This document shows positions 36,281 to 46,694 of a stretch of DNA of 64,000 bases, piece after piece. The number at the start of each line of letters is the position of its first letter. The first letter of the stretch is position 1. Below the pieces are notes generated by a model. The model was given only the letters and a program-made list of their open reading frames with translations. It made no database searches and was not told where the DNA came from. A program made the translations under genes and the position numbers. The DNA is from Nocardioides panaciterrulae (GTDB taxonomy: Bacteria; Actinomycetota; Actinomycetes; Propionibacteriales; Nocardioidaceae), in NCBI RefSeq assembly GCF_013409645.1, contig NZ_JACCBG010000001.1, forward strand, positions 496,001 through 560,000. Direction: 5' to 3'.

Positions 36281-37337
36281 CCTGGCGCGGCCCGGCCCTG
36301 ACCGAGGACCAGCGCGACCTGCAGGCGATGCTGGGCGGCTTCGCGGCCGACCACGACGTCGTCCTCGCCGACGACCCCGACACGGTCGGGGGCCTCGTGG
36401 CCGCGCTCGCCGAGCTCGGGGTCTGGACGCTGGGGGTGGCCGAGGAGCACGGCGGCGGCGGCGCCGACCGGACCACCACCGCGGTGGCGCTCGTCCAGCT
36501 CGGCCGCTGCTGGCCGGCACTGGCCCTGGCCGCCGCGCAGGCGCACGCCGCGGCCGGGCTGCTCGGCGGCGACGAACGGTGTGCCGAGCTGCTCGGGCGA
36601 CTGCACGCCGGCGGCGCCGCGGTCGCGGTGGTGGACGCGGGCTCCGCGCACGTGCGTCTCCACCGGACCCCGGACCGGCTCCGCGGCTCGATCGACCGCG
36701 TCGACGCCGCCGCGGAGGCGCCGTACGTCCTGGTGCTCGCCGGGGACGACACGGCGCTGCTGGTCGACCCGGCGGCCTGCCGGTTCAGCCCGGTCCGGCG
36801 GACCGGCCTCGGCGGTGCCCTGACCCGGTCAGTCGAGGTCGACGCCGATGCCGCCGCCGACGCGCTCGTGGTGCTCACCGGCGTGGACGTGCCCGCGGCG
36901 CGGGCCGAGCTGCGCGTCGGCATCGCCGCGGCCGCCGCGGGCATCGCCGCCGCGGCCGCCGACGACGCCGCCGCCTACGCCGCCGGACGGCACCAGTTCG
37001 GTGACGCCCTGACCGCCATCCCGACCGTGCGGCAGTCGCTGCTCGCCCAGGCCTCGCGCACCGCGGTCATCCTCGACACGGTGCTCGCCGGCCGGGACGC
37101 AGACCCGGTGCGGAGCCTCGCGACCGTGCGGGAAGCCTGCGACGGCGCCCTCGAGGTCGCCGCGGCCGCGCTGCAGTCCCACGGCGGCTACGGCTACCTG
37201 GCGGAGTACCCCGCCGAACGTCATCTGCGAGACGCCGTCTCTCTGCGCGCCGCTGCCGCCCTGCCCGGGGCGACGGTCGCCACCGCCCGCACCCTGGTCG
37301 GCCTCGCGCCCGCCGAGGTGCTCACCGAGGAGGTCAC

Positions 37338-37341
<4 letters not shown>
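36277..37341 (+). CDS. Degenerate acyl-CoA dehydrogenase-like protein
   Basis: 354 residues, shorter than the family norm of about 380-400. The N-terminal helical domain (LTEDQRDLQAMLGGFAADHD, GVWTLGVAEEHGGGG) and the C-terminal helices (AYAAGRHQFGDALTAIPTVR, QSHGGYGYLAEYPAERHLRD) are recognisable, but the middle domain lacks the TEPxxGSD FAD signature and there is no YEGT catalytic segment. In actinobacterial sterol pathways such partners form heterotetramers with an active subunit; that role is inferred. GTGA and ATGA overlaps on either side. Confidence 0.85.
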
Positions 37342-39001
<1,660 letters not shown>

Positions 39002-39005
<4 letters not shown>

Positions 39006-40123
39006 GCGCGCTGCCGCTGGCCGGGCTCAAGGTCCTCGACCTCTCGACGCTGCTGCCCGGACCGCTCGCGACGCTGATGCTGGCCGAGGCCGGCGCCGAC
39101 GTGGTCAAGCTCGAGCGGCCGGGGCGAGGTGACGAGATGCGCTCCTACGAACCGCGGTTCGGCGAGGCGAGCGCGAACTACGCGGTGCTGAACCGGGGCA
39201 AGCGCGCCTACGCCGTGGACTTCAAGGACCCCGCGCAGCGCGACCGCGTCCTCGCCCTCGCGGCCGAGGCCGACGTGGTGGTGGAGCAGTTCCGGCCCGG
39301 GGTGGCCGATCGGCTCGGGCTCGGCTACCAGCAGGTGCGGACCGTCAACCCGGACGTCATCTACTGCTCGATCACCGGCTACGGCCCGGACGGCCCGCAC
39401 GCGCAGCGGGCCGGGCACGACCTGAACTACCTCGCCGAGACCGGCCTGCTGGGAGTGGTGACCGACAGCACCGGCGCGCCCAGCCTCCCGGTCTCGGTCC
39501 TCGCCGACATCGCCGGCGGGACCTACCCGGCCGTCGTGAACATCCTGCTCGCGCTGCGGCTGCGGGACAACACCGGCGAGGGGACCCACCTGCAGGTGTC
39601 GATGGCCGGCAACCTCCAGGTGCTCGCCTACGGGTACTTCGCCACCCACCAGGCGGGCGGCGGCTGGCCGCGCCCCGGCGCCGAGCTGCTCACCGGCGGC
39701 AGCCCGCGCTACCGGGTGTACCCGACCGCCGACGGCCGCCACGTCGCCTGCGCCGCCCTCGAGCAGAGGTTCTGGGACCGGCTCGTGGAGCTGGTCGGGC
39801 TCGACCCGGAGCTGCGCGACGACGCCGGCCAGGAGCAGGCGGTCATCGACGCGCTCGGGGACCGGTTCGCCGCCGAGACCGCCGAGCACTGGCGGTCGGT
39901 CCTCGACGGCGAGGACGTCTGCACGGTCGTCGTGGCCACCTGGGACGAGGCGGTGGCCGCCGGGCTCGTCGACATCGACGCCCCCGAGCGGGTGGCCACC
40001 CCCTCGGGCGACCGGTCCTTCCCGGCCCTGCCCAGCCCGATCTCGGCCGCCCTGCGGCACGAGCCGGACACCCGGCGTTACCCCTCGCTCGCCGACCTCG
40101 GCGACGCGTCCCCGTGGGCCTGA
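39002..40123 (+). CDS. Class III CoA-transferase (second)
   Basis: 373 residues: LAGLKVLDLSTLLPGPLATL, GADVVKLERPGRGDEMRSYE, the nucleophile D140 in GHDLNYLAETGLLG and VSVLADIAGGTYPAVVNILL. It resembles alpha-methylacyl-CoA racemase and formyl-CoA transferase relatives; GHDLNY with a preceding His is the racemase-like arrangement, so it could be a 2-methylacyl-CoA racemase. Two class III enzymes in one operon suggest CoA recycling between product and substrate, or one racemase and one transferase. Confidence 0.9.
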
Positions 40124-40145
40124 GCGCCCGAGAAAGGAGTTCCCC

Positions 40146-41129
40146 ATGCGCGCAGCGCTCGTCAAGGAGTTCGGGCCGCCCTCGAGTCTCGTGGTCGAGG
40201 AGGTGCCCGACCTCGAGCCCGGGCCCGGCGAGGTCGTCATCGAGGTGGCGGCGGTCAGCATCAACTTCCCCGACATCCTCGTCGTCGAGGGCAGCTACCA
40301 GAACCTGCCCCCGCGGCCGTTCAGCCCCGGCAAGGAGGCCGCCGGCCGGGTCCTCGCGGTCGGCGAGGGCGTGCAGCGCCTGGTCGTCGGGCAGCGGGTG
40401 CTCGCGCTGGTGGAGTACGGCGGCTACGCCGAGCAGCTCCGCGTCGCCGCGGACCTGGTCATGGAGCTCCCGGACGCGATGAGCTACGAGGAGGCGGCCG
40501 CGTTCGGCCTCGTCGCCTCCACCGCGTACTTCGGCCTGGTCCGGCGCGGCCGGCTGCAGCCGGGGGAGACCGTGCTCGTCACCGGCGCCGGCGGCGGCGT
40601 GGGCTCCGCCGGGGTCCAGCTCGCCAAGGCGCTCGGCGCCCGGGTGGTCGCGCTCGCCCAGGACGACCGCAAGGGTGAGGTGGCCCGCGCCCAGGGCGCC
40701 GATGTGGTGCTGACCTCCACGCCCGAGACGCTGCGCGACGACCTGCTCGCCGCCACCGACGGCAAGGGGGTCGACGTGGTCCTGGAGATGCTCGGCGGCG
40801 ACTTCCTCACCCAGATCATCCGGGCCACCGCCTGGGAGGGCCGGATCGTGATCGTCGGCTTCGCCTCGGGCGGCCAGAACCCCATCAAGCCGGGGCACCT
40901 GCTCGTCAAGAACATCGCGGTGCTGGGCCTGCAGAGCAGCGACTACCGCGACCGGATGCCGGCGATGATGCGCTCGACGATGGCCGAGATGTTCGCGCTG
41001 TTCGAGCAGGGCCTGATCCACGGCGCCGTCGACGCCACCTTCCCGCTGGAGGACGCGGCCGAGGCCTTGCAGTACGTCAAGGACGGCAAGGTCCGCGGCA
41101 AGGCCGTCCTCACCACCGGGCGGGGCTGA
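40146..41129 (+). CDS. Zinc-free MDR-family quinone/enoyl reductase
   Basis: 327 residues: VSINFPDILVVEGSYQNLPP, RPFSPGKEAAGRV, the NADPH loop VTGAGGGVGSAGVQLAKALG and a late VGFASGGQNPIKPGHLLVKN. The Zn-binding cysteines of alcohol dehydrogenases are absent. It probably reduces an enone or 2-enoyl-CoA with NADPH. AAAGGAG precedes the ATG by 6 nt; 22 bp after the previous gene. Confidence 0.9.
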   Translation: MRAALVKEFGPPSSLVVEEVPDLEPGPGEVVIEVAAVSINFPDILVVEGSYQNLPPRPFSPGKEAAGRVLAVGEGVQRLVVGQRVLALVEYGGYAEQLRVAADLVMELPDAMSYEEAAAFGLVASTAYFGLVRRGRLQPGETVLVTGAGGGVGSAGVQLAKALGARVVALAQDDRKGEVARAQGADVVLTSTPETLRDDLLAATDGKGVDVVLEMLGGDFLTQIIRATAWEGRIVIVGFASGGQNPIKPGHLLVKNIAVLGLQSSDYRDRMPAMMRSTMAEMFALFEQGLIHGAVDATFPLEDAAEALQYVKDGKVRGKAVLTTGRG

Positions 41130-41134
41130 GGACG

Positions 41135-42055
41135 ATGGACGGATCCCCCCTGCCCGGCGCGGCCCCCGCAGCGGCGTCCGCACCGGCGCCCGCAGCGGCC
41201 GCCCCACCCGCGTCGGCGCTGCCGACCCACGTCGGCGTCTACGGCGGCGGGCGCATGGGCGCCGGGATCGCGCACGCGTTCCTGGTCGCCGGGTCCCGGG
41301 TGACCGTGGTGGAGTCGACCGCCGAGACGGCCGACGCCGCCCGGTCCCGGGTGGAGCGGAGCGTGCGCACCGCCCAGCAGCGCGGCACCCTCGTGGAGTC
41401 CCCGGAGGCGCTGCTCGGCCGGCTCGCGCTCACGACCCGGGCCGACGACCTGGGCGACTGCGGGCTCGTCGTCGAGGCGGTGCCCGAGGACGCGGCGATG
41501 AAGCGGCAGGTGCTGGCCGCGATCGAGGACGCCGCCCCGGCGGCCTGGCTGGCCACCAACACCTCCAGCCTCTCGGTCGGCGGCCTCGCCGCCACCCTGT
41601 CCTCGGCCGAGCGGTTGGTCGGCCTGCACTTCTTCAACCCCGTCCCGGCCAGCGACCTGGTCGAGATCGTGGTCGCCGAGCGCACCGCTCCGGAGCTCGT
41701 GACCGCCGCCCAGCGGTGGGTGTCGGCGCTGGGCAAGACCGCGGTCACCGTGACCGACTCCCCGGGCTTCGCCAGCAGCCGGCTGGGCGTGGCGCTCGCG
41801 CTGGAGGCGATGCGGATGCTGGAGGAGGGGGTCGCCGGCGCCGAGGACATCGACACCGCCATGACCCTGGGCTACAAGCACCCCATGGGCCCGCTGCGCA
41901 CCACCGACGTGGTCGGGCTGGACGTCCGGCTCGCCATCGCCGAGCACCTCGCCCGCGAACTGGGGGACCGCTTCGAGCCCCCCGCCATCCTGCGCGAGAA
42001 GGTCGCGGCCGGCGACCTCGGCCGCAAGACCGGGCGAGGGTTCTACCCCTGGTGA
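41135..42055 (+). CDS. 3-hydroxyacyl-CoA dehydrogenase (third)
   Basis: 306 residues with an Ala/Pro-rich N-terminal extension of about 30, then VGVYGGGRMGAGIAHAFLVA, NTSSLSVGGLAATL, GLHFFNPVPASDLVEIV, DSPGFASSRLGVALALEAMR and HPMGPLRTTDVVGLDVRLAI. It is nearest to 3-hydroxybutyryl-CoA dehydrogenases. The ATG is 5 bp after the previous stop. Confidence 0.92.
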   Translation: MDGSPLPGAAPAAASAPAPAAAAPPASALPTHVGVYGGGRMGAGIAHAFLVAGSRVTVVESTAETADAARSRVERSVRTAQQRGTLVESPEALLGRLALTTRADDLGDCGLVVEAVPEDAAMKRQVLAAIEDAAPAAWLATNTSSLSVGGLAATLSSAERLVGLHFFNPVPASDLVEIVVAERTAPELVTAAQRWVSALGKTAVTVTDSPGFASSRLGVALALEAMRMLEEGVAGAEDIDTAMTLGYKHPMGPLRTTDVVGLDVRLAIAEHLARELGDRFEPPAILREKVAAGDLGRKTGRGFYPW

Positions 42056-42140
42056 GGAGCCGGCCGGCGCAGCGACCGGCCGCTCCGCCCCGGGCCCCAC
42101 CTCGCCGCACCGAGCCGGCGCAACTGAGAGAGGAATCCAC

Positions 42141-42929
42141 GTGAACTTCGAGAAGTACGAGCGGCTGGCCTTCGAGCGCAGGGAGAACGGCGTCCTGCTC
42201 GTCACGATCGACCGCCCCGAGAAGCACAACGCCGCCGACGCCCGGATGCTGAGCGAGTTCACGTCCGTGTGGCGGGCCATCCAGGAGGACGACCAGACCC
42301 GGGTGGCCGTGATCACCGGTCGCGGCCGGGCGTTCTCCGCCGGGGGTGACCTGAACGAGGAGCGGCAGAAGCTCGACGACTTCCCCTCCGTCGTGAAGGT
42401 GATGGCGGAGGCCAGGGGACTGGTCGTCAACATGATCGAGTGCCAGAAGCCGGTGATCTCCGCGATCAACGGCCCGGCGGCCGGAGCCGGCCTCGCGATC
42501 GCCCTGCTCGCCGACATCAGCATCATCGGCGAGGACGTGAAGTTCACCGACGGCCACGTGCGCATCGGCCTGGCCGCCGGCGACCACGCCGCGATCATCT
42601 GGCCGCTGCTCTGCGGCATGGCCAAGGCCAAGTACCTGCTGCTCACCGCCGACCGGGTGGACGGCCGCGAGGCCGAGCGGATCGGGCTCGTGAGCAAGGC
42701 GGTGCCCACCGAGCGCGTCCTCGAGGAGGCGCTCGCGGTCGCCGACGGCCTCGCGCGCGGGCCGCAGTATGCGCTGCAGTGGACCAAGCACGCCCTGAAC
42801 AACTGGCTGCGGCTCGCGATGCCCACCTTCGAGGCGTCGCTGGGCCTGGAGATGCTCACGTTCTTCTCCGAGGACGCCCAGGAGGGCATGAGCGCGTTCC
42901 TCGAGCGGCGCGACCCCCGATTCACCTGA
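42141..42929 (+). CDS. Crotonase-family protein lacking both hydratase glutamates
   Basis: 262 residues. The fold motifs FSAGGDLNEERQKL and INGPAAGAGLAIALLADISI are present, but the first catalytic Glu is replaced (GAGLAIAL instead of GGGxEL) and the second segment reads RIGLAAGDHAAIIWPLLCG. Members with this AGDH/AGDG pattern perform other enolate chemistry such as isomerisation, hydrolysis or C-C cleavage. GTG start with GAGAGGA upstream. Last gene of the operon; a terminator follows. Confidence 0.9.
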   Translation: MNFEKYERLAFERRENGVLLVTIDRPEKHNAADARMLSEFTSVWRAIQEDDQTRVAVITGRGRAFSAGGDLNEERQKLDDFPSVVKVMAEARGLVVNMIECQKPVISAINGPAAGAGLAIALLADISIIGEDVKFTDGHVRIGLAAGDHAAIIWPLLCGMAKAKYLLLTADRVDGREAERIGLVSKAVPTERVLEEALAVADGLARGPQYALQWTKHALNNWLRLAMPTFEASLGLEMLTFFSEDAQEGMSAFLERRDPRFT

Positions 42930-42950
42930 GCCACGCGCCCCCCACAGCAG

Positions 42951-42981
42951 CCGCGCCCCGGTGCCCCCCGCCGGGGCGCGG
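42951..42981 (+). terminator. Terminator of the CoA-catabolic operon
   Basis: CCGCGCCCCGG and its exact complement (11 bp) around a 9-nt loop, 22 bp after the last stop. Confidence 0.75.
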
Positions 42982-43070
42982 TGACGTTCGCCCGACCCGT
43001 CCGGGGCCACGTCGGTAGTACCACGCGTCGGCAGTACCGGATGAACTGTCCGTAGCCGACAGGTCCTCCA

Positions 43071-43100
43071 TTGACACCCCATGTAAAAGTTGGACATTAT
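43071..43100 (+). promoter_or_regulatory. Promoter and candidate operator of the MHS transporter gene
   Basis: TTGACA (43071-43076), 18 bp, CATTAT (43095-43100). GTTGGACATTAT is identical to the segment in the promoter at 30457-30468, indicating control by the same FadR-type repressor. Confidence 0.65.
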
Positions 43101-43145
43101 GGTGTGAGTCAAGGCACACCCACCCCTCACAGAGGAAAAAACCTC

Positions 43146-44492
43146 ATGGCGTCCATTGCGCAGACATCCATCGCGGAGTCCGACAAGCGTGCCCGGCGCG
43201 CGGTCGGCGGCGCGTTCGCGGGGTTCTTCGTCGACATGTTCGACGTCTACCTCCCGATCATCGCGCTGGCTCCGGCGGCCGCGTACTTCGAGGCCACCGG
43301 CGCCTCCGCGAGCACCTCGGCGATCCTGTCGGCCATGGTCTTCGTGGCCGCGCTGATCGGGCGCCCGATCGGCGCCGCGATCTTCGGCCACTTCGGAGAC
43401 AAGATCGGGCGCCGCAAGACCGCCATGGTCTCCGTGTCCGGGTTCGGCATCGTCACGCTGGCCATCGCCTGCCTGCCGGGCTACCACCAGATCGGGGTCA
43501 CCGCGGTGATCCTGCTGATCGCCCTCCGACTGCTGGACGGCATCTTCCTCGGTGGCGAGTACACCGCGGCCAGCCCGCTGGCCATGGAGTACAGCCCGCA
43601 CGACAAGCGGGGTTACTACGGCGGCCTGATCATGACCGGCTTCCCGATCGCGTACGTCGTCATCTCGCTGGTGACCCTGCTCGTCCTGCAGATCGCGCCC
43701 GCCGCCGGCCTTGACAGCGCCTACGTCCAGTGGGGTTGGAGGATCCCGTTCTTCGCCGGCGCCCTCCTGGCGTTCGCGTTCGTCCTCTTCTACCGCAAGT
43801 ACGTCCCCGAGTCGGACGTCTGGGAGGGCGGCCCGCGCACCAAGTCGCCGATGCGTGAGCTGTTCAGCGGGCAGAACGTGCGGGTCCTCGGCCAGGTCTT
43901 CCTGATGATGACCGGCATCTGGTTCACCCTGTACATGGTCTCCGCGGTCCTGCCGGGCCAGCTGACCACGATCGTCGGGCTCAGTGCCAGCCAGAAGACC
44001 TTCGTCGTCCTCGTCGCCAACCTGGTCCTCGCCGGTGGCTACGTCGCCGCGGGCGTCCTCAGCCAGCGCACGGGTCGCCGTCCGTTCTTCATCGGCGCCG
44101 GTGCGGTGGCCGCCATCTTCGGCAGCCTGGTCTACGCACTCATCGTGAACCTGACCGAAGCGAGCTTCGGCCTGGTGATGCTGCTCACCATCCTGGCGAA
44201 CCTGCTGGTGGTCGCGTGCTGGGGCGTCGTCACGACGTACATCAACGAGGCCTTCCACACCGGCGTGCGCGCCTCCGGCTACGGCCTCGGCTACAGCCTC
44301 GCCGTGATCATCCCGTCCTTCTACGCCTTCTACCAGGCGTGGCTGTCCAACATCATGCCGGCCGAGTACACGGCGCTGGTCCTGCTGGTGTTCGGAGGGA
44401 TCCTGATCAGCGTCGGGGCCGCCATGGGGCCGGAGACTCGCGACGTCATCATCCGCAAGCGCGATGGCGTCGAGGAGCGTGCCGTCGCGTGA
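43146..44492 (+). CDS. MFS transporter, metabolite:H+ symporter (MHS) type
   Basis: 448 residues with 12 predicted helices. AFAGFFVDMFDVYLPIIALA is the helix 1 signature with acidic residues, then GHFGDKIGRRKTAM between helices 2 and 3 and LDGIFLGGEYTAASPLAMEY in helix 4. MHS proteins import organic acids such as citrate, ketoglutarate or shikimate, so this is the likely uptake system for the acid degraded by the cluster. AGAGGA lies 9 nt before the ATG. It shares its promoter motif with the catabolic operon. Confidence 0.92.
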   Translation: MASIAQTSIAESDKRARRAVGGAFAGFFVDMFDVYLPIIALAPAAAYFEATGASASTSAILSAMVFVAALIGRPIGAAIFGHFGDKIGRRKTAMVSVSGFGIVTLAIACLPGYHQIGVTAVILLIALRLLDGIFLGGEYTAASPLAMEYSPHDKRGYYGGLIMTGFPIAYVVISLVTLLVLQIAPAAGLDSAYVQWGWRIPFFAGALLAFAFVLFYRKYVPESDVWEGGPRTKSPMRELFSGQNVRVLGQVFLMMTGIWFTLYMVSAVLPGQLTTIVGLSASQKTFVVLVANLVLAGGYVAAGVLSQRTGRRPFFIGAGAVAAIFGSLVYALIVNLTEASFGLVMLLTILANLLVVACWGVVTTYINEAFHTGVRASGYGLGYSLAVIIPSFYAFYQAWLSNIMPAEYTALVLLVFGGILISVGAAMGPETRDVIIRKRDGVEERAVA

Positions 44493-45427
44493 CGTCCGTG
44501 CCCGGCAGTCCGGCCGAGGGCCGAGGTGGCCGCACCCCGAACGGGGTGCGGCCACCCGCGCCGTTGTGCGCGGCGCCGAACCCGAGCTACGAGCCGGCCG
44601 CCTTCGTGGTTCCGGCCGGTGCCTGCGACAGCCACGCGCATGTGGTGAGCGGGGAACCGCGGCACCCGCTGGTCGAGGGCCGGAGCTACACCCCGCCGCC
44701 CGCCCCGGAAGCGGACTACCTCCGGATGCTCGAGGGCACCGGGATGAGCCGCGGCGTCCTCGTCCAGATCAGCGTCTACGGCACCGACAACCGCTACCTG
44801 CTGGAGGTGCTCGCGCGGCACCCCGAGAAGCTGCGGGGCGTCGCGGTGGTCGACCCCTCCGTCGACGACGAGACGCTGCTCGAGATGCACCGGGCGGGCG
44901 TGCGCGGCCTGCGGATCAACGTGCTCTTCGGCGGTGGCGTGGGCTGGCAGGTCATGGAGACGCTCGCCGCCAGGATCGCCGGGCTGGGGTGGCACCTCCA
45001 GCTGCTGATGGACGTGCGCGAGCTGCCCGGGCTGCTGCCCCGGATCAGCGCCCTGCCGGTCCCGGTGGTGGTGGACCATCTCGGGCACCTGCCGGCCTCG
45101 GGCGGCCCCGACAGCCAGGGCTTCCGGGCCCTGCTGTCGCTCCTCACGGACCATGACGCCTGGGTCAAGCTGTCGGGGGCCTACCGGCTCGACGCGGGTG
45201 CGCCCGACTACCCCGACGCCCGTGCCCTCGCGGAGGCCGTCCTCGAGGCGGCACCGGACCGCGTCGTCTACGGCAGCGACTGGCCGCACGTGGCCGTGCC
45301 ACACGGGATGCCGGACACGGGCCGGCTGCGGAACCTGCTCGCGTCGTGGGCGCCGGACGAGGACTTGCTCCGTCGCGTCCTGGTCGACAACCCGGCGCGG
45401 CTGTACGACTTCCCGCCGCTGGCCTGA
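44489..45427 (+). CDS. Amidohydrolase_2 family hydrolase (2-pyrone-4,6-dicarboxylate hydrolase-like)
   Basis: 312 residues. Active-site marks: CDSHAHVVS (H49, H51), VVVDHLGHLPAS, AWVKLSGAYRL and the Asp of VVYGSDWPHVAVP. LigI-type enzymes hydrolyse lactones or pyrones; related decarboxylases share the fold. The 30-residue Pro/Gly-rich N-terminus looks nonessential. GTGA overlap with the transporter gene suggests it acts on the imported compound or an early lactone intermediate. Confidence 0.88.
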   Translation: MTSVPGSPAEGRGGRTPNGVRPPAPLCAAPNPSYEPAAFVVPAGACDSHAHVVSGEPRHPLVEGRSYTPPPAPEADYLRMLEGTGMSRGVLVQISVYGTDNRYLLEVLARHPEKLRGVAVVDPSVDDETLLEMHRAGVRGLRINVLFGGGVGWQVMETLAARIAGLGWHLQLLMDVRELPGLLPRISALPVPVVVDHLGHLPASGGPDSQGFRALLSLLTDHDAWVKLSGAYRLDAGAPDYPDARALAEAVLEAAPDRVVYGSDWPHVAVPHGMPDTGRLRNLLASWAPDEDLLRRVLVDNPARLYDFPPLA

Positions 45428-45433
45428 CTCGAC

Positions 45434-45478
45434 CAGCTGGCCCCGACGCGCGCGGTGGTCCGACGTCGGGGTCAGCTG
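45434..45478 (+). terminator. Terminator after the amidohydrolase gene
   Basis: 15-bp arms (CAGCTGGCCCCGACG / CGTCGGGGTCAGCTG) with a single G-U pair and a 15-nt loop, 7 bp after the stop. Confidence 0.75.
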
Positions 45479-45510
45479 CTCGGGTCAGCTTGCTCGGGGC
45501 GGCTGCTCGG

Positions 45511-45536
45511 GGTCAGCTCCTCGGGAGGAGCTGACC
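45511..45536 (-). terminator. Hairpin overlapping the end of the secreted NHL-type gene
   Basis: Perfect 12-bp arms (GGTCAGCTCCTC and complement) with a 2-nt loop that include the stop codon and the last eight codons of the minus-strand gene. It can end transcription from that side. Confidence 0.55.
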
Positions 45537-46589
45537 GACCAGACCGTCCTTCTCGTCGTTGGGCCCCGAGCTGAACCAGACCGAGCCGACGCCGCCGGTG
45601 CCGGCCGTGCCCCGCTGCAGCGCCCAGAGCCCGTCGATGGTGATCGGGTGGTGCGCCGCGTTCCGGAGCGGGCCGACGAAGTGGCCGTGGCGGTACACGT
45701 CGATCCGGCCACTGCCGAAGTTGCCGACGAGCAGGTCACCGGCGAGGTGACCCCAGGCGCGGGGGGCCGTCGCCAGGCCCCACGGCGCGTTCAGCGGGCC
45801 GTGGCTGGCGATCCGCTCGACGGTCCTCCCGGAGTTGGTGAACCTGTCGACGAAGCCCAGTCCGTGGCCGTGCGCCTCGTCCTCCGAGCCGGGCACCTGC
45901 TTGGCGTACGCCACGTAGACGGTCCCGCCGCGGGTCATCACGTTGAACGGGGCGTACCCGCGCGGCAGTCGCGGGTCGCGGAGGACCGCCGCCGGGAGCC
46001 TGACCTGGTGGAAGTGGCTGTCGAACGCCCGGATCCGCCCGTTGGCGAAGTCCGTTGCGAGCAGGAGGTTGCCGCGCCCGCTGTGCCACAGGGCGAGCCC
46101 CTTGAACACCGCGCCGCGCACGTGCGCCTTCACCACGGCCGCGGCGCCGGGGGCCTTGGCGGCCCAGGCCGTGAGGTCACCGCTCTCGCTGGCGAAGATG
46201 AAGGTCGCCGGCACCCTGCCGCTCGTGGTGCGCAGGGTGAAGCCGTGCGTGTCGTTGAAGACCTGGCCGGTCGGCGCGCCGCCCGCGATCCTGACGGTGC
46301 GCGGGACCTTGGTCACCGGGGCACCGCCGACCCCGCCGCGGTAGATCGTGGCGGTGCTCGTGCCGTTGTTGGCCACCCACAACGGGCCGGACGGCGAGCG
46401 TGCCAGCCCCCAGGCGTTGACCAGCTTGCGGTCGGTGCGCAGGGCCACCCCGTGGTGGTTCGAGACCTGGTCGACTCGGGTGATGGCCGGGCCGGAGCCG
46501 GTGGCCGCCATGCTGCCGGCCGCCGGCGTCGCGATGAGTAGCGCGAGGACGGGTGTCCCCAGGGCTGTGAGTGCTGATCGACGGATCAT
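45513..46589 (-). CDS. Secreted TIGR03118-family (NHL/beta-propeller-like) protein
   Basis: 358 residues with a Sec signal peptide (RRSALTALGTPVLALLIATP, cleavage near Ala-Gly-Ser). The rest matches the TIGR03118 family: LVNAWGLARSPSGPLWVANN, TGQVFNDTHGFTL, GNLLLATDFANGRIRAFDSHF, NVMTRGGTVYVAYAKQ, DGLWALQRGTAGTGGVG and SVWFSSGPNDEKDGLVG. The repeated blades suggest a propeller; the function of the family is unknown. The ATG at 46589 follows GAGGAGG, which decides the start. Confidence 0.9.
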   Translation of the reverse strand: MIRRSALTALGTPVLALLIATPAAGSMAATGSGPAITRVDQVSNHHGVALRTDRKLVNAWGLARSPSGPLWVANNGTSTATIYRGGVGGAPVTKVPRTVRIAGGAPTGQVFNDTHGFTLRTTSGRVPATFIFASESGDLTAWAAKAPGAAAVVKAHVRGAVFKGLALWHSGRGNLLLATDFANGRIRAFDSHFHQVRLPAAVLRDPRLPRGYAPFNVMTRGGTVYVAYAKQVPGSEDEAHGHGLGFVDRFTNSGRTVERIASHGPLNAPWGLATAPRAWGHLAGDLLVGNFGSGRIDVYRHGHFVGPLRNAAHHPITIDGLWALQRGTAGTGGVGSVWFSSGPNDEKDGLVGQLLPRS

Positions 46590-46694
46590 GTCCGCCTCCT
46601 CGGATCGGTGGAACATCCCTGACGAATGGGAGTACGCCCCGCGGCCCGCTGCGGTTCAGCGACGAAGCCGCGGCGGCGCCCCTACACTGCGGGC

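Noticed and set aside
41745..44555. 936-codon minus-strand frame opposite the third HAD, crotonase and transporter
   Set aside because: Shadow frame; no domain, and it crosses a terminator and promoter of the real genes.
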